Assembly (NCBI GenBank): GCA_006503535.1
Contig: QYRS01000001.1
Location: 3,224,001 to 3,288,000, forward strand
DNA: 64,000 nt
Origin: Arthrinium phaeospermum
Taxonomy: Eukaryota; Ascomycota; Sordariomycetes; Amphisphaeriales; Apiosporaceae
Direction: 5' to 3'
Shown here: positions 23,448-35,556 of the stretch, piece after piece
Layout: each line of letters starts with the position of its first letter
Numbering within the stretch: position 1 is the stretch's first letter
Program-made: the position numbers and the translations under genes
Notes under the pieces: model-generated
What the model saw: only the letters and a program-made list of their open reading frames with translations
The model's database searches: none
What the model was told of the DNA's origin: nothing

Positions 23448-24310
23448 TAAACTGTTTGATCTAAAGCTGCTCTGATTCTACATAAGTGCTACTTGTGATT
23501 GCTGGTTTGGAAGGTCTTTAGGCTGACTTCGAGAATGCTGCTGATGAAAAATAGGCAGGTTTGTGTAATATAAAGGGGAAGGAGGTTGTAATAAGCCACA
23601 CTTGCTCAGTACAACAGAAACATCATTTCAGCGTTACAGGCTTTATGGAAATCCGTTACCGTCTCCCTTGCACAACTGGGTTTTGTCGACGGGGCGACGA
23701 CAAAGCCCGTCTTAGGGCTGGCTTCAGGGCTGGCTGCTGTGCGGCTGCGCTCGCAGCGCCTACATGGCCAGTGATACCAGCCGCAGAGTCGAGACGCGGC
23801 CTGGTGGACGGAGCTTGAAAATCCCAGGGAGCTACACCAAGATCTTCATGCTGCGGTCCGCAGGGATCGCGGACATATGTGAGTTCCAGGCTGCGGCCTA
23901 TCCTTCCAACATTCCGTCGGGATGCCGACCCTGCCTCTGGAACTGGTAAGAGTTCTCGGCCTGGTTTGTTAAATGAGGCAAAGGCAATAATAAGGAAGAA
24001 GTAACATAGGATTATGAGAAACTTTGGTTAAGTGTACTAGGGAGAAAATCAACTTTTATATACAAAGAGGGACAAGGGTGTTATGGAATCACGAGCAATG
24101 TCGATGTTTTAAGAGACTGTAATTGCGAATAAACTCATCAGACGTTGTGTAATGTTATGATTACGTTTCTCCTATTGACTGCGTACGGCTGATCTGAAAG
24201 TCTAGGAGTCCAAATCTCCGAGGCGATGCACTATCTCTGTGGCATGCGCATCTGACTTGTTCCAGTGCTCAATCTGTACCAGAATGTACGGCTATTCCGA
24301 CTTGTGCGAC
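23448..24310. other. Intergenic region between convergent genes
   Basis: 3' flanks of the YAR1-like gene (left) and the RRM-like gene (right). No gene recognised. Confidence 0.45.
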
Positions 24311-25312
24311 CTAGGAGGTACTATCACTGCCTTCCTCGCAAGGATCGCGAACATACGCGACCGACAGGCTGCTCCCGCTCTGAGCAAATATGCCGCCACG
24401 GCCACGGCCGCGTCCACGGCCCCCGCGACCACGACCTCCCCGGAATCCGCGTCCCGATCCGCGCCCGAAACCCTGTCCCTGACGCCGATCCTGCGTTAGG
24501 AGTTCGTAGGCGTTCTCGGCCTGGTTCACAAAAGCCGCGAACGCGAACTCAACGGATGCCGAAGCGTAGTCGCGGTGGACCACCTTTGGAGCCCCGTCGA
24601 GCTCGAAGAAGAAATGAGCCGCGAAGTAGGAAAGCAAAAACTCCTCGTTCACGACGTTGGGTTACCGGTAACCCGGACCACGCGAGATCCACCATCAGGA
24701 CCAGGCGGCTGGGCAGCGGCTCGACTTTGTTCCACACAGCATTGGCAACAAAGTCGTCGATAACCAAATTCCGTGCGTCGATCTTCGCCTTCAGGCGCTG
24801 CGCGGTCGCTCGATCCTAGAGGACGAGCGGCAGGTTGCGAATGAAGAGCGAGCAATTCTGGCTCGCTGGGATGCTTGCCGAAAGGTTATCGGCGGACGTG
24901 ATGTTTCCGCCATAGTTGAGCGGGACTTGCTGCAGGGCTCGGGCGATCTGGTTACCGGAGGCCTGAGCTCTCCAGCGGCGGGCAGCGGGCGGTGCGAGCA
25001 CGGTCGAGTTGTTCGGACCGGGCGTGCTGGCGAACTGTCGGGCACCATCGGCTGTGGGCTCGACGGCGGTGAGAGGCTCCGAGTCCTCGACCAGGGACCG
25101 AAGTGTCGGATGTGTCTCCTCTTGGCTGGGAGACGAGAGGTGGAGGTCGCGAAGGTGCTCCGCTGCTACAACGTTAGTCGCCTGTCTTTGTTGGACACTT
25201 GGTGTTGGAAAAAAAAATCACTTACCCATAGTGCGTCCTCGAGACGGGCCTCCAACTGCCTGTGCGCTGTTGCCGCCGCGCTGGACGAAGAAGGGGATGT
25301 CGTTGTTATCCA
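24311..25312 (-). CDS. RRM-like RNA-binding protein with RGG tract, interrupted
   Basis: Starts at MDNNDIPFF (25312). A GTAAGT donor lies near 25225. A later piece, PLNYGGNITSADNL then CSLFIRNLPLVL (about 24950-24810), matches the first strand of an RRM-type fold as found in a fungal family with the pattern LFIxNLP. It is followed by AQRLKAKIDARNLVIDDF and VANAVWNKVEPLP, a jump that omits roughly 50 residues of the fold, with a stop in between. The frame then shifts near 24660 at VVRVTGNP / NVVNEEFLLSYF, where one C of a CCC run appears lost. The C-terminus has an RGG/GR-rich tract (about 24360-24440) and ends AYVRDPCEEG. Probable role: RNA binding. The family identity is by pattern, not certain. 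Confidence 0.6.
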
Positions 25313-26680
25313 TCTTGTGTTGGAATTCGGTTGGTTGGAATTCCTGTTGGGGGATGGATGGGGCGGTTGATGTGAGATGAATTTTCTCAGAAGGTCGGAA
25401 AGAAGGTTGGTGCTTTAACAAAGCTGGGTGGTTGCCCAGGAAGAAAAGTGATTATCACCTATAGAAAATTTTATAGTGCTCTTCAGATTTAGCACACCTT
25501 CACCTGAGCTTGACTTGAGCAGTGCTATTCTGCACCTGAAAAAACACCTCTCCAGGTACTCAGTACTAGTGAGAAAAAAGAACCTATTATAGACGGTAGG
25601 TTGTAACAACAATAGCTGCCCTATCTGACCTGAATAAGCACCAGCCACTTTAATAATTGATGAGCTGGCTAGGTGGTACTTAAGTTCCTGTGACTGACGG
25701 CAAACAAAGGGTTCAACAGTGTATTTCTACTATCTGATTGGAAATAGTCACATCTCAGTAGCTGAACACCTTTCGCATAGTGTGACCTCTGTCTACAGGG
25801 TTGCTTACAACAAACCGAGTTCGCTTGTACAAGTCTGGTACGTCTAGCACAATGCATTCTCTGAGTCAACAATATGTTTGATAGATATACTGCAGCTCAG
25901 CATCTTGTCAAGCACTGGGCGATGCACAGGAACAAAAGAAGTCTGGCATGAAAACTTGTATGCAGCAATGATATGTCGTGATGATTAGTCACGCTTCATT
26001 TTACTTGGGCATACCCAACTACTCTTGTGTCGACTCGTCGCCGCCAACAGGGTGACAGGTGCTGAAATTATGTTTAAAGAAAGGGGGTGTACACCCTGAT
26101 CACGCCTGACGGGGAACCTTTGCGTTGTCATCATAGAAGTGATGACATGTAACAGAAAAATCTGCTTTACTTCTGTCAGCACATTATCCTTGAGTACCGT
26201 CTCAGATAGCCTTGTAGGGGGTCTCCCCGAATTGTCCAGCTAAAATAGCCTGTCATGGCTTGTAGGTATCGGCATGTACCGTGATCAACGGGAGCTAATG
26301 TGCAATAAGATATCCACCCAAAACCTGGCAACAGCTATTTCACACTGGCGACTACATAACCTACAATTAACTAAGCTTGCTGCATGGGATAGGCTCCTGT
26401 TGAGTCAAGGGTTGCTATACAGCACAAGCAAAGCACGAATGAAGATGACGATGATGATGCACGAGATAGCTGACAGAAAAGATATTTGCATTTGTGCCAC
26501 TGACTGGCCCACTTCCTGACTCTTATATACACTGAAGAGAATGATACACTCGAGAAAACCTTTGCACCCATTCCGAACCGTACCCCGAATTGATACCACC
26601 CATGAAAGTTGTTTTTATACACCGCGTAAACACGAAAGTATTGTAAGTGCGAGAAGAACTTCTCAGGAGAGAAGAGCTTC
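25313..26680. other. Intergenic region
   Basis: 1.4 kb with the 5' flank of the RRM-like gene and the 3' flank of the xylanase gene. AT-richer than its neighbours, with only short unsupported frames. Confidence 0.45.
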
Positions 26681-27993
26681 TTAAGCAAGGGCCTGCTTGA
26701 CGGCGTTGAAGGCGGGCTTGGGCTGGAAGGACTGGTCGAAGAACGGGGTTCTCGCCCTTGCGCCGAGTCCTTGTCGGAGACACCCAGACGGTGACACCGA
26801 CGCACTGCTCGATGTCGAGGCAGGCCTTGGTGACGGTGGCGTAGTCCTGGGCCGGGGCGTTCTTGATGTCGAGCTCGGTGATGGCGACCTCCTTGACACC
26901 GGTGGAAGCCAGAGCCTTGAGGGCGCCCTCGATGTTGCCGGCCTGGCCGCCGCTCAGGTGGGTCTGCGAGCCGTGTCGAGGCAGGCCTTGGTGACGGTGG
27001 CGTAGTCCTGGGCCGGGGCGTTCTTGATGTCGAGCTCGGTGATGGCGACCTCCTTGACACCGGTGGAAGCCAGAGCCTTGAGGGCGCCCTCGATGTTGCC
27101 GGCCTGGCCGCCGCTCAGGTGGGTCTGCGAGCCGATGCCGTCGATGGGGATGCCGGCGGCGAGCCACTTCTTGACGTGGGCGACCATGCCCTGGGTGAGC
27201 TTGGGGGCCTGGGCCGAGTCCAGGTTGAAGTCGTTGATGTACAACTTGGCGTTGGGGTCGGCCTTGCGGGCGGCCTCGAAGGCGATGCGAACAAAGTCCT
27301 CACCCAGGACGTCGGAGAAGACGGACTGGCGGAGAGAACCGTCCTCGTTGAACATCTCGTTGACGACGTCCCAGGCGCGGACCTTACCCTTGTACTGGGT
27401 CATGACGCCGGTGACGTGGTCCTGGATGACCTTGGTGAGGGTCGCCTTGTCCTTGATGTTCTTGACGTACTGGGGCAGCTGGCTGTGCCACACGAGGGTG
27501 TGGCCACGGACGCTCATGCCGTTGTCGGTGGCGAACTTGACGAGCTGGTCGGAGCCGGTGAAGCTGAACTTGCCCTGGGTGGGCTCAATGGCATCCCACT
27601 TCATGGAGTTCTCGGGGGTGAGCTGACCGAAGCTGGCCTTGAGGATGGCGGTTCTGCTGGTTGCCCAGAGTACCGGGGTCGGCGATGTTTCCGTAGTAAA
27701 CCTTGCCCTTGGCGCGGATGGCGCTGGTGAGGTCGCCCTTGGCACCGGCACCGTCAGCGGCGCCACCAGCGGCAGCGCCCGAGTTGCCACCAGCAGCGGC
27801 ACCAGTGTTGCCACCGGCAGGGGCGGCTCCAGCGTTGCCGCCGTTGCCCGAAGGGGTTGCCGCCGCCGTTGTTGCCGGGGAAGCCACCGAAGCCACCGGG
27901 GGCCGCGGCGTTGGATTGCGGCTGGGGGCACGCTACGGGAGCGGCCAGGGCGCCCATGGGGGCCAAGAGAAAAGCGATAGTGGCAGCCTTCAT
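26681..27993 (-). CDS. Secreted GH10 endo-beta-1,4-xylanase, interrupted
   Basis: Begins at 27993 with a signal peptide ([17 protein letters not shown]). A Gly/Asn/Ala-rich linker follows, then a GH10 barrel: [23 protein letters not shown], the acid/base Glu in [28 protein letters not shown] and the nucleophile Glu in ITELDI. It ends [17 protein letters not shown]. The enzyme cleaves xylan outside the cell. The frame changes near 27850 and 27650. An exact 161-bp tandem duplication (26813-27134) repeats the nucleophile region out of frame, and further small indels follow near 26770-26740 (TVW/GVSDKD, where one G is missing). Skipping one copy and those indels gives a standard GH10 of about 400 residues. 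Family assignment is secure; whether the gene is functional cannot be told here. Confidence 0.92.
26813..27134. repeat. Exact 161-bp tandem duplication inside the xylanase gene
   Basis: Bases 26813-26973 equal 26974-27134. The unit begins TGTCGAGGCAGGCC and ends GCGAGCCG. Its length is not a multiple of three, so it breaks the GH10 frame and doubles the ITELDI segment. Confidence 0.9.
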
Positions 27994-30272
27994 TTTGAAA
28001 AGTGTGGTTTTGGGAGGTGTGGGAAAAGGTTGGTTGAAAACGTGGTGGAGTTAAAGATGATTTGTGAGAACTTGCTCGATTGAAAGAATGAAACGGAACA
28101 GAGCCACTGAACCTGAGGGCCGAGTATTGGAATGTGAAAGAGAGTAGAGCGGGAAAAGCTGTGGGAGTGAAGAGTAAAGGAAAACATCATCAAGCCACGT
28201 TCGATGAGCAAGGACCATGATGGGCCCATCCAGCTGGGTACTGCCGTGGAGCAGAAAGAGCCTCATAAATCCCACCAATAGGGCGGCACTGCCGAGCCCT
28301 GAGAACCAGTATTTGGGTTGGCAGGCTTGGGGGTTCGTGGTGGAATTGTGGCATCGAGGCTTCTTCCTCCTTGTCGCGAACCCCCCCAAGCCCCCTCGAC
28401 TTGATCCAAGTCCCTGCCGGGCCCCCTGCCGACCCCTGTTGTCTTCCCGGCTCCTACCATGCATGGCGCGCAGAGTGACGTTGCGGCTTCTGAACTGTTC
28501 GATTTTGCCCATATCTGAGGATGCCAAGAGCGCTAAGTCGGCAACTTTCATGCAAAGGGGTCAGGTCCCAAGTTTGACATTAATGACAGCTGTGGGGCCG
28601 TCGGTAGGAAATCCCTGGTGAAGATCTGAAACGGCTCCACGGCGAGGGAGATCCATGTACACATCCATGTCGATCCCCTGAAGGCGTTCGAGTCGGCCAA
28701 TCAATGGCTTGATGCGTGTGCCGGCTTGGGACGTTCGCTAAGAACGTTCGACGGAAATTCTCATCACTTGTGCGTGCGGCTCAGCTGGCAACTGGATATG
28801 TTGGATGCGTGTGCCGGCTTGGGACGTTCGCTAAGAACGTTCGACGGAAATTCTCATCACTTGTGCGTGCGGCTCAGCTGGCAACTGGATATGTTGGTAA
28901 AGTCACGACTCGGTCTGTTTGGAGATCGACAGCGGGTAGCCAGCCTCGGACGGACTGTCAGCCCCGGCCGAGGTTGGTTGGTTGAACTTTTCACCATGCC
29001 CCGAGCGTCCCAGTACGCGCTCATCCAGAAAGATGCACAGCAAAAATCCAAAGCAGGAAAAATTGTCCTGGTTTGGGTGACCGAGAAATGTCTTCAACTG
29101 CTCACTGGTATGATCGTGCAATCCGTCCCGACTTGGCATGATTGACCGTTGATTCCCGTTGATGTTCGTTGATCGAAGGAATCACGGGCCAACTAACCGC
29201 CATGGGGCTGTATGTAGCCTGTAGCAAGTCATTTAAATTTAGTGCACCTTGACTTTGGCTTCTCCACCACTTCAGACGAAAGGACGGTCTGTTCACTAGG
29301 ATCATCGCTGCCAACACGAAGTCCAAGATTTGATAGGAGCTCTCTGCTGAAATTCCCTGCGAAGGTCAGTGGAGTGCCGATCCGGGAGAAATATAACGAG
29401 CTGTTCGCCAGTTTTCCGTGCTGCTTGTGCCAGCTGTCTAGAGCGCTGGAGCAAATTCCTCCGGTAGTGGCATAGTGCTGCAATTACCGGCAATTCAGTA
29501 CCTATCTCGGGCCGGGCGCGACTGCGCGAATGTCGAAGGGCAAGGCAATAAGTGAATGGCATTGCCATTTCTGATGGGGGTTTGCCCCAAAGGCAATCAA
29601 TGATGCTGAATCTTGGAAGAGCCAAGCGGCGACGACAAGATCAAGATCAGTAGCCAAGTCCCGATCTACGTGCTTGACTGGCTTGGTATCTGGGCTTGGT
29701 ATGCGGTTGACCAGTCATTTACTTTGCGACATCCCCCAGGAGTTCTGAACCACAGTGCTGTGGAGCCGCCCGCGACTCACCAATTTAGTCATCCCAACTA
29801 CGCGGCTGCAGCCTCAGATATAATGATTCACTCCAGGCAGTTGAGAATATCCCGCAAACAACTGCCGGCGACGCCAAAGCGAGATGAGACGAACTTCCAT
29901 CACCGATAAGGTTATCGAAGTCGATCAGAGTTTCCTGTGGAAGGCACAGGCAAGAATGCTATTGGCAACAACGCACGGCGATGCTTCGTCCGAGCATGGC
30001 TGCCCAGCACGCCGGAACTCGGAAGGCCATTTAGCAGACGTCTTTAAATATGCGATGGTGAACTCAACAACTGTCGACCACTGCACGCCGAGGTACTCGG
30101 AAGAGGTGGCTGTGTGAAGGATGTTTGAAGACGGCTCATTACCGACCGCATGCCGGAAAGAAATCCGCAGACCTAGTATAAGTATAAGACGCTTCCAGGC
30201 GGCGCTCAATCCGTCGCTCAATTCTCTCACTGTCAATACTATTGGATTAGGGGGACCTCAATCAGACGCGTC
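27994..30272. other. Intergenic region between divergent genes
   Basis: 2.3 kb upstream of both the minus-strand xylanase and the plus-strand asparagine-synthetase-like gene. It contains the exact 93-bp tandem duplication at 28711-28896, listed separately. Short open frames lack recognisable motifs. Confidence 0.5.
28711..28896. repeat. Exact 93-bp tandem duplication
   Basis: Bases 28711-28803 equal 28804-28896; the unit starts GATGCGTGTGCCGGCTTGGG. Intergenic. It resembles the other end-to-end duplications in this window. Confidence 0.9.
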
Positions 30273-32828
30273 ATGTGTGGAATCAGTGTCGTCGTGAAGC
30301 TCAATCGTACCAGGCCGAACAATGAACCCGCCGGAGAAGTTGCGCAAAACCACACAAATGGCGATGCCAAGCTCGAGCTCAAGAAGAGGCTCCTCGCGAG
30401 TCTGGAGCAGATCGCCCACCGAGGGCCTGACGCCCAGGGTGTCTGGATAGATCCGACCAACCAAGTCGGTATGGCATCCTTCTGAGTTTTTGGTTTAGGA
30501 CCTCGTTCGGATGGGGTAACAGTGATGTATGTGACTGACGGCGGGGAGGAAAGGTCTCGGCCACTGCCGGCTCTCTATCAACGACCTGACGCCCGATGGC
30601 AGCCAGCCTCTGCACGACAATAGCGGCCACGTACACGCCGTCATCAACGGGGAGATCTACGACCATGAGCGTCTGCGCGCCGAGTGCATCCGCGAGTGCG
30701 GCTATCAGTTCAGGGGCCACAGCGACTCCGAGGTGGTCGTGGCGCTATATCGGCGATACGGCGCCCCGGAGTTCCTGCGGCACATGCGTGGTGAGTTCTC
30801 GCTGGTGCTCTATGACGACCGCACCGGCCATGTCATCGCTGCCAAGGACCGCTTCGGCATCAAGCCGCTGTTTTGGACCGTGTCGGAAGCCGGCGAGAAC
30901 GATGCGGCACGAGAGTTGTGGATCGCCGCCGAGATGAAGGCGTTCCTCCCCCTGGGCTGGAAGCCGGAATGGGACGCCAAGGCCATTGCTCTGGATACGT
31001 GGGCGCTGACCTCGAATACTGCTTTTAAGGGTGTCAAGCGGGTAAGTCACGATTGCAAGCGTAAAGAAGGGAGTTGATGTGTGTCTGTGAGCAGGTCGAA
31101 CCTGGATGGTATATGACGGTGTCACCGGATGGCACCATCAAGCACGAGCAGTATTGGGAGTTTGAATATCCGGATAAAGTAAGCGCTCCCGCGACCCGTG
31201 ACGTTTGGGGGAATGGGCCAGGCACACTGACGTGTTTGGCACACAGAAGCAAGTCGAGACGCGCTCCATGGAAGAGATGATCCAGCAGGTGCGCGAGAAG
31301 GCCATCGAAGCCGTACGGCTGCGGTTGCATGCCGATGTCCCAGTCGGGATATATCTCTCTGGAGGACTCGACTCTTCAACCGTCGCTGGCATTACCAAGC
31401 ATCTGGTCGAGGAGGGAGGCGAGTCTATGGGCAGTCAGAAGCCAACCGACAGAATAGCTTGCTATTGTGTCAAGTTCGGCACCGACTCGGGTTTCGACGA
31501 GTCTGGTACGATACACACCCCTGATGCCACGCATAGTTACATATGTTTCAATTGTTGGTGGCTATATATATAAAGAGATTGCCCAGAGAACGGCCGACCA
31601 TCTCGGTGTTCAGATGCACACCATCGACATGACCGAAGCCGACTTCGCCCGACATTTCGAGGACACCGTCTGGCACAACGAGCAAGTAACGTGCGACTTG
31701 AACACCGTCGGCAAGTGGGCCTTGTCCAAGCTGCCCCGCGACCTCGGATTCAAGGTGATTCTCAGCGGCGAGGGCGCCGACGAGGTTTTCGCCGGCTACC
31801 ACTGGTTCCTGGGCGACTTCCTGTTGGGGGCCGACCATGCGCGGCCCCAGGATCCCCTACAGCAGACCCCCGAGCTGCGCCAGGCACTGCACACGCAGGT
31901 TCGGAACCACGTGCGCGACAAGGATCGGAACCTCGGGACGGCCATCACGACGGCCCGGACACTTGACGGCCAGCGTAGCGACGGTCAAAGCGCCGAGAAG
32001 GACGGAGAACAGCCAGGACAAGAAGGCTTTGTCCCGTACCTCGTCTCCTTCGGCATGATGGACGCCGACATGCTGCACCCGACCCTGCGACCCCTCTGCG
32101 ACGAGCGGGCCCGCTCTCAAGCCGTGACGGACTCGTGGTCGCCGACGGCGCTGCGCAATATCCGCGACAAGTGGCACCCCCTGCACAGCTCCCTCTACAG
32201 TTGGAACAAGAAGCAGCTGCCGGCCATGATCCTGACAATTGTAGGGGACCGCTGCGAGATGGCGCACAGCATCGAGGGCCGCCCCCCGTTCCTGGACCAC
32301 CACCTCGTCGAGCTGGTAAACGGCATGCCCCGAGCGTGAAGGAGCGCTTCCAGCCCGTCCGAGTCCCAACAAGACAGCAACGGAAACGCCCCTGCGGGTT
32401 TCGGTCTGCAGAGCGGCAGCAGCGCGTGGTGGCGCAGGGAGAACGAGAGTGACAAGGATGACGGTAGCGCTAGCAACGGCACGAACGCGAACGTTTTTAG
32501 CCTGTTCTGGGAGAAATGGATCCTCCGCGAGGCGGCGAAGCCGTTCATCACCGACGAGCTGTACCGGCGCCGCAAGCACCCCTACACGGCGCCCGTGACG
32601 TGGCCCCGGGATGGGCCGCTGCAGCAGATGCTCCGGCGGCTGCTGACCAAGGAGAACGTGGACGCGGTGGGCTTCCTGGACTGGCCCGCGATTGCGCAGT
32701 CGCTCGAGGCCGGGTTCGCGGGGAAGGAGGAGAAGGCCGATCCCATAGCGCTGCGCCGATGCCTGTTGGCAGCGGGCTACGTCGTGATTGCACAGAGGTT
32801 TCATGTAGCTACGGCGGTGTTGGATTGA
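30273..32828 (+). CDS. Asparagine-synthetase-like glutamine amidotransferase
   Basis: Five exons in agreeing phases: 30273-30468, 30554-31041, 31095-31178, 31247-31505 and 31576-32828. The N-terminal class II amidotransferase domain starts MCGISVVV with the catalytic Cys2, then AHRGPDAQG, GLGHCRLSINDL, INGEIYDHERL and KDRFGIKPLFW. The C-terminal synthetase domain has the ATP-binding loop LSGGLDSSTVAG and ILSGEGADEVFAGYHWF. Family reaction: Gln-dependent, ATP-driven amidation of Asp to Asn. In exon 5 an in-frame TGA (32337-32339) follows VELVNGMP, but the same frame stays open to 32828. That part encodes a low-complexity insert, then FWEKWILREAAKPFITDELY and HPYTAPVTWP, the normal C-terminus. 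One missing C in the CCCC run (VNGMPPSVK expected) plus a second indel would explain the stop. Confidence 0.92.
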
Positions 32829-33105
32829 CCGAACTAGGCGGTTGGGTGTTTGTTCATGATGAGTTCTTGGATGGCTGACGAAGAAAGCAAGTACGGATGT
32901 ATTTATGGTAAAAAACATGTATAGGGATATTCTTTGGCAGTAGCATCTCCATACCGTCCAGTACAGAAGAAATCAGTGAATCCTTTACGGAGTTGTGTTA
33001 TTTCTTTAGTGTGACGCATCAGACGGCAACACAAGGAACAGTTGATCATGTCAGAAGAGGAAAACCAATTCACCATCTGCGGCTATTGTTCCGGGTATGC
33101 AGAGA
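32829..33105. other. Short convergent intergenic gap
   Basis: 3' flanks of the asparagine-synthetase-like gene and of the dioxygenase. Nothing else seen. Confidence 0.4.
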
Positions 33106-34735
33106 TCAACCCTCTGTATCTATCTTTGCGTCGTCCACTCTCCTACTCTTTATACGTCTGATCTTGGGTTTTTCTGCCATGCTTGGCTTCTCCCAAACAT
33201 TATGCATCTGATTCATCCGTAGCGCCTGTGCCGTTACCGAGCTCCTTCCCAGTGATGGCTTCGGCGTCCCTTGGCCACACACGGTACGCAGCTTGCTCAT
33301 AAAGACATCGTGCGCATTGTAGGTACCCTTCAGCCATCTGCTGCCTGCGCTCGTGTCGAAAGCGCGCCGCCCGTGGACGACGCGCAGGTTGTCAAAGATG
33401 ACACAGTCGCCGGCTGCATCTTGTACTCGAAGAGGAACTCTTCCTGCTCAAGGAGCTGCTGGAACCGGACGGCGGCCGCGGCCCACGTGCGGTAATCTTC
33501 GACGCCTTGCTCGGATTTCTGGAGGTTGCGAAGGGGTGCTTGGAAAGGCGGCGACCAGCGAACGTGACCACTGCTGTCGATGACGGAGTGGTTGTTTTCA
33601 TAATGGTGCCCGTGCTTCTTGTAATGGTATGCCACCCGCCGTGAGCTCAGCGCGTCCCGCAACTCGGGAGGCCCGATTTTCATGAGATGAGCTGCGCGGG
33701 AGGCGTCGCTGAAGAGAGATTCTCCGCCGTCGCACGAGTTCTCGAGGCAGTGCAGTAGTTGAAGGCGAGGCGGGTCTTTGAGATAGAGCATATCCTGGTG
33801 CAAGCCAAGGAAAGAACTGGTATAGGCGACATTTTCAGCCTCTGGTTTCGACCGCACATCCCACGTCCGTCCGTACAAGGTCTCCTGGAGGTTGCCAATC
33901 CTGCTCGACATGGAGATAACGGATTCCTCCGAGTGTGGTGCGTTCCGAATGAAGAGGATGCCATGTGTGAAGTTCTTCACACCGGCCGCGAGAGCCTTGT
34001 CGTTGTTCATCCAATCATCATACTCAATAAAGGTTATATCTCTCTTGATCGTTTGCTTATCCCAAAATATCACAGGTGGAAACCTTGACTTGTTTTGTCC
34101 GGAGAAGAACAAATCCACTTGCTCGGCCGAGTAAGTCGAGGTGTGGCTTTCGCGACCATTGCTCAGAAAGTCGTTCTGCCATACGATCTCAAGAGCACCA
34201 TTCTCGGTCTTCCGGCATCTTGAAATTGGCAGATCCAGGGGCACATCGGTAGTGCCAAAGTTCTTCTGGCCCGAGTGAGGATCGACACAAGAGCTGCACT
34301 GGCACCCGTCGCGTAGCCAATGGCGGTTTAAGACCAATTTTCCCCGTCCTATCCGAGGCCCCTGTCGATGAGTCAGGGTGATAGTTTGCCAGTGTACTTC
34401 TCCTTCCCATCGAGCGTCGTCGTCCCATTGTCTCAACTTTTCTCAAAGGGAGACTCTTCAACGGTAGCTTCGGAGCCTTGGCCCTGTTGAGCAGCGCTGC
34501 GTGTCGCTTCTTCATCTGTAGCGGAAGAGCTTGGTTCCTGGTTGCCATCTGTAGCAGAAGAGCTTGGCTCCTGGTTGCCATCTGTAGCGGAAGAGTTTGC
34601 CTCCTGATTGCCATCTGTAGCGGAAGAGCTTGGCTCCTGATTGCCATCTGTAGCGGAAGAGTTGCCTCTGATCGGGAATCAAGGGCACCCGAAGAGGTAG
34701 CTGTTGGCTAATATGACGCTTCTGCGTAGCGACAT
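33106..34735 (-). CDS. Gamma-butyrobetaine dioxygenase-like Fe(II)/2-oxoglutarate enzyme
   Basis: Family reaction: hydroxylation of gamma-butyrobetaine to carnitine (last step of carnitine synthesis). The related trimethyllysine dioxygenase is the alternative. The N-terminal zinc-type domain shows WLRDGCQCSSCVDPHSGQK. The catalytic fold has LGLHQDMLYL (first His and Asp of the iron triad) and, after a frameshift near 33402, VIFDNLRVVHGRRAFDT with the last His. One G of a GGG run is missing there (QPGDC expected). A second shift near 34440, again in an A-run, joins ATVEESPFEK to LRQWDDDARW. The upstream part consists of 11-residue ATDGNQEPSSS-type repeats. The start is uncertain: ATG 34735 (MSLRRSVILANSYLF, presequence-like) lies in the repeat frame but is separated from it by one TGA near 34680. 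Confidence 0.85.
34513..34668. repeat. 33-bp minisatellite, 4 full copies plus a partial
   Basis: Units begin at 34513, 34546, 34579, 34612 and 34645 (CATCTGTAGCGGAAGAGC...). 33 is a multiple of three, so copy number can change without breaking frame. On the minus strand it encodes A-T-D-G-N-Q-E-P-S-S-S in the frame that joins the dioxygenase. Confidence 0.9.
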
Positions 34736-35556
34736 GTCGCAAGATGGTGCGAACCAGGTACCAAGACCGAGGCGGGGCGTGAAACGTGAAACAGGCGCTG
34801 TTGTCAGAACTCTCGAGGCGAGGGCCCGAGGTATTATCGTGTGGCGAACCATTGCCTACAGCCCAGGACAGACTGTAGATATGTAATGCGTTGAGTAGAC
34901 TGTAAGCAATGCTCAAGTTTGGCGCCGTATTACTTCGCGCCCGTTGATAACTCTTAATTCTCAAAGGTCTTGGTATAATCTTTGACCCACACAGAGCAAG
35001 GCGATCCTGCTTTGGAAAACGCGTCTAGTAAAGAAGGATGAGTCAAAACGGAAATCGCTCAATATGCTGATCGGGGTCTTGCGTGAACCATGAGAAATCT
35101 ACGAGTTTTCAATCATGACAGATCTCGAGGAATTCATACGTGTGACATCCGACTGAGAGGAGGGGTGGCTTCCGTTCAGTCGGCCAAGCGGCTTGTCAAC
35201 CTCGGGATCTAGACGCTGGAGATGAGGGCGTATCCACTTACCAGGAAGTCGATTGGCATCCACACAAAGTTCGCAGGCCACCCTGCTGATTACCTAAACC
35301 GGGCATTGGAACTGTAACTAAAAACCGCCGATGCGCTACCAAACCGCTGTGGAGGCAGGCGGTGAAAACAGCGCAGCCAATCAGAAGCTGCGATAAGAAA
35401 TAGCCCCTCGCTAATCGCCTGCGAACTTTCCAACTTTTTTTCTGCAAGCATTGCATCCAATTGCCCTGGCAAGTGAGTTAGTCGAGTGTATGCCAGTCAA
35501 CAGCAACCCATCCCGCAACACCAAATAACAGCAGCCAGCACCCTGCCACTCCGAAA
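34736..35556. other. Divergent intergenic region
   Basis: Upstream region of the dioxygenase (minus) and of RRP15 (plus). No gene recognised. Confidence 0.45.

Noticed and set aside
28711..28896. CRISPR-like or satellite array
   Set aside because: Only two adjacent copies with no spacers, in a fungal nuclear sequence.
31857..32918. 353-residue minus-strand frame
   Set aside because: Antisense to the asparagine-synthetase-like exon 5; Arg/Gly-rich shadow without motifs.
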